Shown: positions 18,304 to 27,152 of the stretch, piece after piece | Layout: every line of letters begins with the position of its first letter | Position numbering within the stretch: the stretch's first letter is position 1 | Source: Rossellomorea aquimaris | Lineage (GTDB): Bacteria > Bacillota > Bacilli > Bacillales > Bacillaceae_B | Assembly (NCBI RefSeq): GCF_020171925.1 | Contig: NZ_JAIVAR010000001.1 | Span: 372,001-436,000, forward strand | Direction: 5' to 3' | Length of the DNA: 64,000 bases | Notes under the pieces: generated by a model | Told to the model about the DNA's origin: nothing | The model's input: the letters and a program-made list of their open reading frames with translations, nothing else | Databases searched by the model: none | Program-made: the position numbers and the translations under genes

Positions 18304-19470
18304 ATGCCATATAAATCCAGAAAAGATAGTACTCTCCCCCTTCTAGTATTCGTGACAATGAAATCACTGGCGAGGATCATCGTGAGCGGGATCATATTGG
18401 TGTACGTGTTTGTCTGGCTCATTTCAGCCACCACGATTAAATTGAAAGTGGACACGCTCTATTATTCGACAGTGTCGGATATGGTGCCAAAAGAAACCTT
18501 ATTGAAACTAATCTCTGAAGAGCTTACGCCATTACGTGTGATGAATGAAGAAGAACTTCAGTCAGACTTTGATTGGTTGGAAAGTGTGACGAATGTTTCG
18601 TTGTTTGATCCAAGGAGTTTATTTGGGAGGGAAATCCCAGGAATAGAAAATTATCATACACAAATCGCCGTGGCGGGTAAGGGGACGGACATTACCAATC
18701 TTCCTATGGAATCCCCGGCACCGACGGATGAACAGTTAATGAATCAGGAGTATGATCAAGATCAGATTGAACAAGCAAATGGAAAAGAAGGCGAAAATAT
18801 TAAACAGATCGATAAAAAATCTGTATTCATTTACCATTCTCATAGTTGGGAAGCCTTCAGCCCTTTAATAAAAAATAACCAGTCTTCAGATCCCGCGAGT
18901 TCAAATGAAAAGGTTAATGTAATCGCGATCGGATCGAAGCTTCAGCAGGAGCTTGCCAAGCGTGGAATCGGTGCCGTTCAGGACAAGACAGATACAACGA
19001 AGGCATTGAAGGAAAAGAATTGGACATATTATGAATCCTATAAATTATCAAGGGAGCAGGTCCAGGAAGCGCTTGCCGGAAATAATGACCTGCAATATCT
19101 GATCGATATCCATCGTGATTCACAGCCTAGGGCCATTACAACAAAAACAATCAATGGGAAGCAATATGCAAGGATCTTTTTTATCGTGGGCAAGGAAAAC
19201 AAGAACTTTGAAAAGAACCTCGCGATTGCCAAAGAGTTGCATGCAGCATTGGAAAGCAAATATCCAGGAATCAGCCGTGGGGTATTCGTAAAAACGAAAG
19301 CGGAAGGAAATGGAATATACAATCAAGATCTCACAGAACGTGCAATGTTATTGGAGTTTGGGGGAGTGGAGAATAACCTGGTGGAGCTTTATAATTCCAC
19401 CGAAGCATTTGCTGATATCTTCTCTCAGTTCTATAAAGAAGATGTAGTCGAAGTCAATGGAGGGAACTAG
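18304..19470 (+). CDS. spoIIP: Stage II sporulation protein P (peptidoglycan amidase/endopeptidase)
   Basis: A 388-residue membrane-anchored cell-wall hydrolase. With SpoIID and SpoIIM it degrades septal and later peptidoglycan during engulfment of the forespore. A basic N-terminus precedes one helix (about residues 22-43), an extracytoplasmic region follows, and the amidase-3-like domain starts near residue 175. YHSHSWEAFSP and YLIDIHRDSQPR carry zinc-binding histidines, and the catalytic glutamate region is AMLLEFGGVENN. In B. subtilis the gene follows gpr; here gpr is not adjacent, so the operon order differs. Confidence 0.93.
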   Translation: MPYKSRKDSTLPLLVFVTMKSLARIIVSGIILVYVFVWLISATTIKLKVDTLYYSTVSDMVPKETLLKLISEELTPLRVMNEEELQSDFDWLESVTNVSLFDPRSLFGREIPGIENYHTQIAVAGKGTDITNLPMESPAPTDEQLMNQEYDQDQIEQANGKEGENIKQIDKKSVFIYHSHSWEAFSPLIKNNQSSDPASSNEKVNVIAIGSKLQQELAKRGIGAVQDKTDTTKALKEKNWTYYESYKLSREQVQEALAGNNDLQYLIDIHRDSQPRAITTKTINGKQYARIFFIVGKENKNFEKNLAIAKELHAALESKYPGISRGVFVKTKAEGNGIYNQDLTERAMLLEFGGVENNLVELYNSTEAFADIFSQFYKEDVVEVNGGN

Positions 19471-19475
19471 GTAAT

Positions 19476-19506
19476 AAAAAGCTGCCGAGATCAGGCAGCT
19501 TTTTCT
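19476..19506 (+). terminator. Intrinsic terminator of spoIIP
   Basis: AAAAAGCTGCC and GGCAGCTTTTT close a 7-base loop, 6 bases after the spoIIP stop. Confidence 0.9.
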
Positions 19507-19669
19507 GTGAACAACTATTTTCATTTTTATGGAAAATGCATAATTTCTGCAAAAGTGAAGGGAAACTATAAATTGTCCGAACACATTATTCCATTGAGAA
19601 AAAATAAATGTTTAGTCTTGGAAGGTGCGGATAAAGAACATATATCAAAATCAAGGAGGATGATTTGAA

Positions 19670-19996
19670 ATGTCACATGAGAAATATCAATCATTGGTAC
19701 AAACCTTACACGAGTGTATGGAAGCTTGTAATCATTGCTATGATGCATGCCTTGGTGAAGAGGACATCAATATGATGGCTGAGTGTATCCGGCTGGACAG
19801 GGAATGTTCAGATATGTGCGCGTTCTTGGAACAAGCCTTGGTCAGGGGAACGCCTTTTGCGGCCGAACTTGCTTCAGTCTGTGCCACAATCTGTGAAGCA
19901 TGTGGTAACGAATGCAAAAAGCACGACCATACCCACTGTCAGAAATGCGCAGATGCCTGCTTTAAATGCGCTGAAGCATGTAAAAACATCGCCTGA
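19670..19996 (+). CDS. Four-helix-bundle copper-binding protein (Csp / YhjQ-like)
   Basis: A 108-residue cysteine-rich cytosolic protein. Pairs of CxxxC and CxxC motifs line each helix (ECMEACNHCYDACL, ECIRLDRECSDMC, CATICEACGNEC, CQKCADACFKCAEAC). This is the pattern of the Csp copper-storage family, in which cysteines pointing into the bundle bind many Cu(I) ions. AAGGAGGATG precedes ATG 19670. It is monocistronic and is followed by a palindromic element. No copper-responsive operator could be recognised upstream. Confidence 0.85.
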   Translation: MSHEKYQSLVQTLHECMEACNHCYDACLGEEDINMMAECIRLDRECSDMCAFLEQALVRGTPFAAELASVCATICEACGNECKKHDHTHCQKCADACFKCAEACKNIA

Positions 19997-20013
19997 TCAT
20001 AAAAAAACTCTAA

Positions 20014-20065
20014 TGCAAAGGACCGTTCTTCATTACATTAACGCGATGAGGGACGGTCCTTTGCA
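20014..20065. repeat. Dispersed palindromic element, copy 3 (divergent)
   Basis: TGCAAAGGACCGT and ACGGTCCTTTGCA are perfect 13-base arms; the right half contains GCGATGAGGGACG, shared with copies at 4912 and 54287. It lies just after the copper-protein gene. Confidence 0.65.
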
Positions 20066-20225
20066 TGTATGTTTGATCCTTCCCCCGCGTGATTTAATTA
20101 CTTTTCCCCATTTAGAGAAGTACACATAACTTTCAATAAAAAGTCATAATAAATTCGTCATTACCTTATGAAATCACAAAAAAAGATGGTAGGCTAGTGG
20201 TATAAACCTACATATGGAGTGAAGC

Positions 20226-21620
20226 ATGATGAAAAAGGTTGTTGTGGTTGGCGGTGGGGTTACGGGACTTGCGACCATGTATTATCTTGATAAATTAAGA
20301 AGAGAAAAACATATTGACCTTGAATTGACCTTGGTAGAGCGGGAAGAGGTGCTTGGGGGGAAAATTAAAACAGTAAAGAACAGTCCCTTTATCATGGAGG
20401 CGGGTGCAGATTCGATTGTGGCCCGCAATGAAGGGGTACTGCCTTTTGTAGAAGAATTGAAACTTGAGGGCGACCTTGTATATAATCAGACAGGGATTTC
20501 ATATATCTATACGAATGGGAAACTGCATGAAATACCAGCAGATACGATCTTTGGTATCCCAATGAGCATCGAATCCCTGATGCAAAGCACACTGGTTTCG
20601 GAAAAGGGGAAACAGGCCGCAATGCAGGATCTCGAGCTTCCAAATACTCATTTCACAAAAGATGATTCAGTTGGGGACTTCTTGGAAGCATTTCTCGGGC
20701 GTGAACTTGTAGAAAATCAAATTGCACCGGTGCTCTCAGGAGTATATTCCGGAAAACTTCATGAGCTGACGCTGTCTACCACCCTTCCTTATTTATTGGA
20801 ATACAAAGACCGGTACGGAAGTATTATCAAGGGACTTGAAGCTAATAAGGATAAATTCAAAAGCTCTTCCAAAGGGAAATTCATCTCCTTCCGAGGAGGA
20901 CTTTCTACTTTGATTCATCGGATGGAAGACATGATGGAAGATGTTCGAGTCCTGAAAGGGAAAGAGACTGTAGCATTGCGCAAGAACGGGGGTAGCTACG
21001 AGCTTACTCTATCGGATGATCATAAATTGGATGCTGATTATATTGTGTTCTCGACCACACATGATGTGACGCAAAAAATCATGAATGATACAAATCTTGA
21101 TGCATATTTTGATCAATTTAAAAACACTTCCCTTACCAGCATTTATATCGGCTTTGATGTTAAAGATGATCTACTCCCTGCCGATGGAACGGGGTTCATA
21201 ACCTCACATGGAAGCGATGTGATTTGCAATGCTTGTACATGGACCAGTCGAAAGTGGAAGCACACATCAGAAAGCAATGAACTATTGGTAAGACTGTTTT
21301 ATAAGAGTTCAAATCCCCATTATGATCTAATAGCTGGGCGAAATGAAGAAGAACTTATAAAAATAGCGCTCAAGGATGTATCGAAGAGCTTAGGGATCAA
21401 AGAGGAACCGTTAACGGTGGAGGTCACCACATGGAATGATCTGATGCCGAATTATCATTTGCAACATAGCCAGGCTGTTGACTCAATCATGACAGCACTT
21501 CATGAAGATTACCCAAATGTCTTGCTGGCGGGAGCTTCCTACTATGGAGTAGGGATTGGAGCCTGTATCAAAAACGGGAAACAGACAGCGGAAAACATAA
21601 TTGAGTCAATCTCAGGATGA
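20226..21620 (+). CDS. hemY: Protoporphyrinogen/coproporphyrinogen oxidase (HemY/CgoX type)
   Basis: A 464-residue flavoenzyme that in Gram-positive bacteria oxidises coproporphyrinogen III to coproporphyrin III for haem synthesis. The FAD-binding motif VVVGGGVTGLATMYYL is at the N-terminus, LGGKIKT follows as expected, and the C-terminal FAD contact is GASYYGVGIGACIKNGKQTA. In most Bacillaceae this gene ends a hemEHY operon; here it stands alone between a copper-protein gene and a DUF2512 gene. It may be a second copy or a relocated one. ATG 20229 is an alternative start; GGAG at 20216-20219 fits both. Confidence 0.88.
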   Translation: MMKKVVVVGGGVTGLATMYYLDKLRREKHIDLELTLVEREEVLGGKIKTVKNSPFIMEAGADSIVARNEGVLPFVEELKLEGDLVYNQTGISYIYTNGKLHEIPADTIFGIPMSIESLMQSTLVSEKGKQAAMQDLELPNTHFTKDDSVGDFLEAFLGRELVENQIAPVLSGVYSGKLHELTLSTTLPYLLEYKDRYGSIIKGLEANKDKFKSSSKGKFISFRGGLSTLIHRMEDMMEDVRVLKGKETVALRKNGGSYELTLSDDHKLDADYIVFSTTHDVTQKIMNDTNLDAYFDQFKNTSLTSIYIGFDVKDDLLPADGTGFITSHGSDVICNACTWTSRKWKHTSESNELLVRLFYKSSNPHYDLIAGRNEEELIKIALKDVSKSLGIKEEPLTVEVTTWNDLMPNYHLQHSQAVDSIMTALHEDYPNVLLAGASYYGVGIGACIKNGKQTAENIIESISG

Positions 21621-21629
21621 TCACGACTG

Positions 21630-21665
21630 CACCCGAATCTCCCCATAGTCGGATTCGGGTTTTAT
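21630..21665 (+). terminator. Intrinsic terminator of hemY
   Basis: ACCCGAATC and GATTCGGGT form the stem, followed by TTTTATTAT. Confidence 0.75.
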
Positions 21666-21793
21666 TATGCTCTCTGAATAAAGATGAACCTAAATAAATA
21701 GGGCTGATTGTACAGCTTACCGTGTAATCTTGGCATGATGCTCGAGCATAATCTCCTTTAAATGGAGAAACATAAGGGCAGGAGGGATTGCAC

Positions 21794-22279
21794 TTGAGAA
21801 ATGCTAAAGCACTCGCGATTAAATTTATCGCCACTTTTGTCCTTTTATTTTTAATCCTTGTCGGAGTCGAAGGCATGACGTTTGGAGAGATTTTCTTATT
21901 ATCAATGATCCTGAGTGTGGTTTCATATGTACTTGGTGATTTGATCCTCCTCCCTCGTACAAGCAATACGATATCAGCGCTGGCTGATTTTGGACTTGCA
22001 TTTACGATCGTTTACTTCCTGACCGGGGGAATGACGGGGGGAAGCACGTACTTAATAAGGTCTATCGTGGCTGCACTAGCCTTGACGGTGTTTGAACTGT
22101 TCTTTCACCGCAATATCCTGAGGGCAGTTTTATCAGGTAGAAGAAATAACAAACGTGAAGCTGTAAGAATGGCACCGGCCAAGCTACGATATCAAACAGA
22201 AGCTTCAAAAGAAATCCATCCTGAGTTTCCTACTAAGCCCACCGATGAATTTCATTTGAAAAACAGGGACAAGGAGTAA
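21794..22279 (+). CDS. DUF2512 family membrane protein (YndM-like)
   Basis: A 161-residue protein with four membrane helices in the first 110 residues and a charged cytoplasmic tail ending KNRDKE, matching DUF2512. The motifs SYVLGDLILLPRTSN and ADFGLAF are typical. In B. subtilis YndM is of unknown function. TTG 21794 is chosen as the start because AGGAGGG at 21780-21786 is 7 bases away; another TTG at 21788 is too close. Confidence 0.8.
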   Translation: MRNAKALAIKFIATFVLLFLILVGVEGMTFGEIFLLSMILSVVSYVLGDLILLPRTSNTISALADFGLAFTIVYFLTGGMTGGSTYLIRSIVAALALTVFELFFHRNILRAVLSGRRNNKREAVRMAPAKLRYQTEASKEIHPEFPTKPTDEFHLKNRDKE

Positions 22280-22283
22280 CTCT

Positions 22284-22322
22284 AAAAAAAACCTGATGGT
22301 ATCCATACCATCAGGTTTTTTG
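22284..22322. terminator. Bidirectional intrinsic terminator
   Basis: AACCTGATGGTAT and ATACCATCAGGTT form a long stem with A7 before and T6 after, between the convergent DUF2512 and APC permease genes. The minus-strand permease gene ends 72 bases further on. Confidence 0.85.
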
Positions 22323-22393
22323 TGTTTATAGAGTGTGGTTTAACAACCATCCCCCTCTTTTTAAATGACTGAACAGCTCACGAGATGCCCCGC

Positions 22394-23767
22394 TCAAGAA
22401 TGAAGGAAGGGGTCATCCCTTTTCCATTTCCTGTTTAGATAATAAGCGACAACCGCTATCGCTGAAACAAGCAAAAGTGATAGGAAAAAACCGTACCTGA
22501 CCTCTGGTTCCAGGAGGGTACCTGTAACGGCTAATGAAAGTAGAAGTAATCCTGTTATCCCTAGAATTTTTCCCCAAATCCGCAATCGTAACACTTTAAA
22601 TGCAGAGATGATGATGAATGCCCAGTTATATAAAAGCAGGATACCAGCAGCCGTGGTGATATATTCAAATACCTTCCCTGGCAATAACAGTGCCGTAATG
22701 ACTGAAGCAACCAATCCGAGCGTCGCCAATGCCAATGATGGGAGGGGGAGGTCCTTATGTGCCTTCCACTTCTTTTGGAAGATCTTCGGGGCATCACCGT
22801 CTTTTGAGAGTGTAACCAAAAGGTTGGTGACTCCGAATAGAGATGCGGTCAATGCTGAAAAGCCGGCGATGATGATGGCCCCATTAAAGACATGAGGGAA
22901 GAATGGAAGGTTATACAAGCTTAAAGCAGATACAAAAGGGCTTTCCTTATCATTGAATGCCTCATGGGCTGTGAGCACTACCGCAAGTACGAGAGAAAGT
23001 GAATAAATGATGGTCAGCACAAGGAGCATAATATTTCCTGATTTAGGCGCATCTTTTTTGTCTTTCAACTGCATCGCCATTAACCCGATTACCTCAATCC
23101 CGCCATAAGCATAGAAAGCATAAATCAGAGAAGACCAAAAACCTTTCAAGCCTTCTGGCATTGAATGTTCAAGACTGAATGAAAAGTGCGGGACTTGGCC
23201 ACTCCCCTCAATGGTGCCAGTGATCGCTAATAAAGCCACGATGATGAACATGATGATTGCAGCCGTCTTGATCAGAGCGAAAATGTTTTCGGCTCTGTCA
23301 AAGCTTTCGGTTCCCAGGAAAACAATAAGAAGGGAAAGAACGGCATAGCCGCTTGCAAACATCCAAAGAGGGATATGGGGAAACCAGAATTGTGAAAGGA
23401 TCGAAAGGGCTGTAAGCTGACTGCCCATGATTAATATATTTGAACACCAGTAATTCCAACCACAGCTAAAGCCTGCCCATTTTCCGAATGCCTTTGCCGC
23501 ATAATAACAAAATGAACCTTCCTGTGGATCTTCAGCAGTCATCTTGCCGAGAAGATTGTACACGGTATACGTCCCGAGTGCGGCGAGAATAAAGGACAAT
23601 ACAATGGATGGGCCAGCATAACGAATGCCTATGGCAGAGCCTAGAAAATAGCCTGTACCGATCGTACATCCTGTGCCGAGAAGGGATAGATGCCACCAGG
23701 ACATCTTCCCTTGCCCACTTGTACTTAACCTCTTAGTTTGTTTGCAGCTCTGGTATTGGTCAGACAT
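22394..23767 (-). CDS. APC family amino-acid permease
   Basis: A 457-residue secondary transporter with about 12 helices. The first helix carries the substrate-binding glycine pattern LLGTGCTIGTGYFLGSA, typical of amino acid/polyamine/organocation permeases, and helix 6 has YAFYAYGGIEVIGLMA. It would import an amino acid with protons; the specificity is not evident. AAAGGAGTG precedes ATG 23767, and the gene starts 19 bases after the MFS gene stop, so both form one minus-strand unit. Confidence 0.85.
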   Translation of the reverse strand: MSDQYQSCKQTKRLSTSGQGKMSWWHLSLLGTGCTIGTGYFLGSAIGIRYAGPSIVLSFILAALGTYTVYNLLGKMTAEDPQEGSFCYYAAKAFGKWAGFSCGWNYWCSNILIMGSQLTALSILSQFWFPHIPLWMFASGYAVLSLLIVFLGTESFDRAENIFALIKTAAIIMFIIVALLAITGTIEGSGQVPHFSFSLEHSMPEGLKGFWSSLIYAFYAYGGIEVIGLMAMQLKDKKDAPKSGNIMLLVLTIIYSLSLVLAVVLTAHEAFNDKESPFVSALSLYNLPFFPHVFNGAIIIAGFSALTASLFGVTNLLVTLSKDGDAPKIFQKKWKAHKDLPLPSLALATLGLVASVITALLLPGKVFEYITTAAGILLLYNWAFIIISAFKVLRLRIWGKILGITGLLLLSLAVTGTLLEPEVRYGFFLSLLLVSAIAVVAYYLNRKWKRDDPFLHS

Positions 23768-23786
23768 CCAGTCACTCCTTTATAAA

Positions 23787-25031
23787 TCAGATGGTTGCCT
23801 CTTTCAATCTGGGTTTTTCATCAGTCTTGATAAATGCAAAAACCAGCCCAACGATCACCAATGCCAAGATACCCGCACCGATGAAACTGGCATTAGGGTA
23901 GGATTTCATAAAGATCGACATAAGTGGAGGACCGGCCGCCACCCCGATGAACCGTGATGAACTGTAGAAAGAAGAGATGGTTCCCCGTTCTTCCTTTTCG
24001 ATATTTTCAGTAATGATTGCATCCAAAGTAGGAAGCATAAGGCCGATTGAAAGACCTAGAAGGCTGGTGATGATAAGTAATACTATCAATTGGTGACTCG
24101 TGTATCCCACGAAAGACACACTCACTCCTGTCATGACAAGACCAATCATCAACAGTTTTTTCATCAAACCAATATCCCCTTTTATTTTCCTTCCCGTCAC
24201 AAAAGAGGAAATACACAGGGAAAGTAGCGGGATAGCAAGAATGAAGCCTTTTTTTATCCCTACTAAATCGTGGACCTTTTCAAGCATGTCTGACAGGTAA
24301 AATAGAACGGAAAACAGTACATACATAATGAAAATACCAGCGGCAAAGACGGTAAAAATCCATTTGCCATCATCTTTGAAGATATTCACTGTCTTGGTTA
24401 TGAATTGTTTGATTTCAGGAGGATCTTCCTTTTTCTTAGGGATCTTAATGAAAAATAGTACCAACAAAATCGAAATCAAACTGAAAATTGAAATCGAGAA
24501 GAAGGGAAGGTACCACAGAAAAGCGGCAAACGTAGCACCCAAGATGGGGCTGAGTACTTTCCCGAATGTGTTCGATGTTTCAATGATGCCAAGACAAGAG
24601 CTCGTTTTCTCGTCATCATCCTTATAGAGGTCCCCCACAAGCGGCAGAATGATCGGTGCAGCCCCTGCTGCTCCAATTCCTTGAAGGACTCGACCGATGA
24701 TAATCCATGTAAAAGGCTCACTGATCTTCCAGGACGCGTATCCAGAAATGAGCCCGCCGATTAAAGCAAGGATAAGGCTTGGAAGGATGACTATCTTTCT
24801 ACCGTAGCGGTCTGACAAATAACCTGCGATTGGAATCAGAAAAATGGAAGCGATCGAATAGGAAGTAATGATCATACTGGTTTGAAATGATGTGATCCCG
24901 GCTTTCTTTTCAAAGATAGGGAGTACAGGGATCAGCATTGAATTGCCAAGCGTCATGACCAGTGGAATGGAAGCCATGCTGATCACGCACCAATTACTGA
25001 CTTTATTGCTACTTTTACACTGATCGTTCAT
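23787..25031 (-). CDS. MFS transporter (drug/H+ antiporter type)
   Basis: A 414-residue 12-helix major facilitator protein. The motif A loop between helices 2 and 3 is GYLSDRYGRKIVI, and helix 5 has VLSPILGATFAAF, the motif C position of antiporters. This suggests export of a small compound rather than uptake, in the style of Bacillus Blt/NorA-like pumps; the substrate is unknown. It is the first gene of a two-gene unit with the APC permease, which hints at handling of an amino-acid-like compound. GAGGTGG precedes ATG 25031. Confidence 0.85.
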   Translation of the reverse strand: MNDQCKSSNKVSNWCVISMASIPLVMTLGNSMLIPVLPIFEKKAGITSFQTSMIITSYSIASIFLIPIAGYLSDRYGRKIVILPSLILALIGGLISGYASWKISEPFTWIIIGRVLQGIGAAGAAPIILPLVGDLYKDDDEKTSSCLGIIETSNTFGKVLSPILGATFAAFLWYLPFFSISIFSLISILLVLFFIKIPKKKEDPPEIKQFITKTVNIFKDDGKWIFTVFAAGIFIMYVLFSVLFYLSDMLEKVHDLVGIKKGFILAIPLLSLCISSFVTGRKIKGDIGLMKKLLMIGLVMTGVSVSFVGYTSHQLIVLLIITSLLGLSIGLMLPTLDAIITENIEKEERGTISSFYSSSRFIGVAAGPPLMSIFMKSYPNASFIGAGILALVIVGLVFAFIKTDEKPRLKEATI

Positions 25032-25335
25032 GTTGCCACCTCATATAAGGGATTAGAAGATACAAAATAAGTATTTGGACATTCATATGAATTCATACAC
25101 TGCTGTTACCTCGTAGTGTGTTTATCATTAAATCATTAAATAAGTGCAGATCAGAAATATGCTATCGGGAAAAGTGTCAAATTATTATTCCCTACTATTT
25201 TGTTTTCATAATGAGGTTAGGGGTTCTTACCATTTAAATCGATTGATGGAAAGCAACTGTTTTTTTATCTAATCGACAGGGTATGGTATAAAGCGAAACC
25301 AACGTGGAATGAATAAAGGTTAAAGGTTGATGCTC
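25032..25335. promoter_or_regulatory. Divergent intergenic region
   Basis: No gene is supported. GGTATGGTATAAAG near 25282-25295 contains a TATAAA -10 candidate for the downstream DUF21 gene. Nothing definite was found for the minus-strand MFS gene. Confidence 0.35.
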
Positions 25336-25391
25336 GTAAGTACATGTATTGACGGAGGTGAACGTCTTACCATGTAGGACGGTACATAATG
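25336..25391 (+). promoter_or_regulatory. Structured leader with displaced ribosome binding site and ATG-TAG start-stop element
   Basis: GGAGGTGA at 25354-25361 is a strong Shine-Dalgarno sequence, but it is 27 bases before the true start of the DUF21 gene. Ten bases after it lies ATG TAG (25372-25377), a start codon followed at once by a stop. The Shine-Dalgarno sequence is in the loop of GACG/CGTC (25351-25354 with 25363-25366). TACATG (25341-25346) can pair with CATGTA (25371-25376), and GTAAG (25336-25340) with CTTAC (25366-25370); these two pairings cross. The layout suggests translational regulation. Confidence 0.45.
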
Positions 25392-26681
25392 ATTTTAAAT
25401 TTCTTTTTGTTAATGGTATTAATCGCGCTTACAGCGTTCTTTGTAGCAACGGAATTTGCCATTGTAAAAGTAAGGACATCAAAAATCGATCAACTTATAG
25501 CAGAAGGGAGAAAGGGAGCCGTATCAGCCAAAAAGGTGGTTTCGCATCTGGATGAGTATCTATCCGCGTGCCAGCTGGGAATCACGGTAACCGCGTTGGG
25601 CCTCGGTTGGCTTGGTGAACCAACAGTGGAGGAGTTATTGCATCCACTATTTGAATATATCAGCCTGAATGATTCCTTGACGGATGTTTTGTCATTCGGT
25701 CTTGCCTTCGCTTTCGTCACATTTTTTCACGTTGTCGCAGGGGAGCTTGCACCAAAGACAGTTGCGATACAGAAAGCGGAAACCATTACCTTACTTTTCT
25801 CGGGTCCGATCATCCTCTTTTACAAAGTCATGTTTCCTTTTATTTGGTTGCTTAATGGCTCGGCGAGGGTGTTTGTGGGATTATTCGGAATAAAGCAGGC
25901 ATCTGAACATGAGTTGGCTCATTCTGAAGAGGAAATCAGGATCCTTCTTTCGGAGAGTTATGAGAGCGGTGAAATCAATAAGTCCGAACTTCATTATGTA
26001 AATAATATCTTCGAATTCGATGAGCGGATTGCTCGTGAAATAATGGTTCCCCGGACGGAAATGGTGACCATATCAAGGGGGGCGACATTCAAAGATATTA
26101 AAGAAATCATTTCCTCTGAACATTATACCCGCTATCCAGTTGTAGAGGATGGGGATAAAGATCATGTTCATGGATTCATCAATGTAAAGGAGCTATTGAC
26201 GGCGAGACTGGTCAATGAATTGGAAGGAGAGAATCTCGAACCGTTCATCATCCCCATCATCCGAGTGATCGAAACCATCCCTATCCATGACCTACTTGTA
26301 AAAATGCAGAAAGAGCGTGTTCACATTGCACTATTATTAGATGAATATGGAGGAACTTCAGGATTAGTGACTGTTGAAGACATCATTGAAGAAATCGTTG
26401 GTGAAATCAGGGATGAGTTTGATCAGGATGAAATCCCTGAAGTGCAGAAACTTGGAGAAAATCACTATATTATTGATGCCAAGCTTTTGCTTCATGAAGT
26501 AAATGACCTCCTGAAAACCGATTTATTTCATGACAGTATCGATACCATCGGCGGTTGGTTTCTTGAAGAATGCATGAAACAACAAAACAGGGAAATCAAA
26601 ACGGAAAACGGATTTGTGTTTACCGTCCATAAGGGTGATGATCATCATATACAATTATTGGACGTCAAAAAAATTGAATGA
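25389..26681 (+). CDS. DUF21-CBS-CorC/HlyC domain membrane protein (CNNM/hemolysin-like family)
   Basis: A 430-residue protein with four membrane helices in the DUF21 domain (residues 1-190), two CBS domains (about 205-330, seen in [18 protein letters not shown] and [18 protein letters not shown]) and a C-terminal CorC_HlyC domain. Relatives are implicated in Mg2+ efflux or resistance (CNNM, MpfA, YhdP). ATG 25389 gives the family N-terminus but has no ribosome binding site at normal distance. Upstream in-frame codons include a stop (TGA 25359) and no alternative start. It is followed by a perfect-palindrome terminator. Confidence 0.9.
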   Translation: MILNFFLLMVLIALTAFFVATEFAIVKVRTSKIDQLIAEGRKGAVSAKKVVSHLDEYLSACQLGITVTALGLGWLGEPTVEELLHPLFEYISLNDSLTDVLSFGLAFAFVTFFHVVAGELAPKTVAIQKAETITLLFSGPIILFYKVMFPFIWLLNGSARVFVGLFGIKQASEHELAHSEEEIRILLSESYESGEINKSELHYVNNIFEFDERIAREIMVPRTEMVTISRGATFKDIKEIISSEHYTRYPVVEDGDKDHVHGFINVKELLTARLVNELEGENLEPFIIPIIRVIETIPIHDLLVKMQKERVHIALLLDEYGGTSGLVTVEDIIEEIVGEIRDEFDQDEIPEVQKLGENHYIIDAKLLLHEVNDLLKTDLFHDSIDTIGGWFLEECMKQQNREIKTENGFVFTVHKGDDHHIQLLDVKKIE

Positions 26682-26690
26682 ATGAACAAG

Positions 26691-26721
26691 AAAAAGACTC
26701 GATCATGATCGAGTCTTTTTC
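26691..26721. terminator. Palindromic bidirectional terminator
   Basis: AAAAAGACTCGATCA and TGATCGAGTCTTTTT form a perfect 30-base palindrome between the DUF21 gene and the minus-strand small gene at 26751. Confidence 0.85.
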
Positions 26722-26750
26722 ATTCTATATGTTGGTGTATATAGTAATTG

Positions 26751-26930
26751 TTAGGTCGTCTTATCGATAAGCATTTCGTAGTGAGGGGAATTCATGTCCT
26801 TCATGAACGTGTGAAGTTCCTCTTTTGTCTTTTCATCAAGCCCTTTGTATATGAGAAAGGCTTGGGTCTTTTCAGAAGTAATCATCTTTCTGTAAAGTTT
26901 AGAAATTTTTTTACTCCTGTGGGTGTCCAT
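26751..26930 (-). CDS. Small soluble protein (59 residues), unknown function
   Basis: ATG 26930 is preceded on the minus strand by AAGGAGTGG at about 10 bases. The frame runs 59 codons to TAA 26751, giving a basic, helical, charged protein (THRSKKISKLYRK at the start, EELHTFMKDM near the middle) without membrane segments. It is too short for a confident family call. The gene ends near the palindromic terminator shared with the DUF21 gene. Confidence 0.6.
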   Translation of the reverse strand: MDTHRSKKISKLYRKMITSEKTQAFLIYKGLDEKTKEELHTFMKDMNSPHYEMLIDKTT

Positions 26931-27097
26931 TCAATCCATCCACTCCTTGATAATTGATTAAAATTATTATAATCATTATAAGCTTGTTTTTTCAAGATAT
27001 TACACTAAGTTGTTATTAAAATATCATATTTTGATACCGCTACAGTGTTTCATCATGATGGTTGCGATTATACCATAACGTTCAAAAGATGTTGAGT

Positions 27098-27142
27098 CTG
27101 TTATTTACTTCCATTCTTGTTTAATATGGAAGTAAATAACAG
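27098..27142 (+). promoter_or_regulatory. Perfect 17-base inverted repeat abutting a ribosome binding site
   Basis: CTGTTATTTACTTCCAT (27098-27114) is exactly complementary to ATGGAAGTAAATAACAG (27126-27142) with an 11-base loop. The final AG merges into the AGGGGGGAT ribosome binding site of the DUF402 gene, whose ATG is 10 bases further on. There is no T run, so a plain terminator is unlikely. It could be an operator or a leader hairpin that controls translation or mRNA stability. Confidence 0.6.
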
Positions 27143-27152
27143 GGGGGATCGA

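Noticed and set aside
25349..25555. TTG-started frame overlapping the start of the DUF21-CBS gene
   Set aside because: Although it uses the strong ribosome binding site region, it is out of frame with the conserved protein and gives no sensible sequence; the ATG-TAG element is the better reading.
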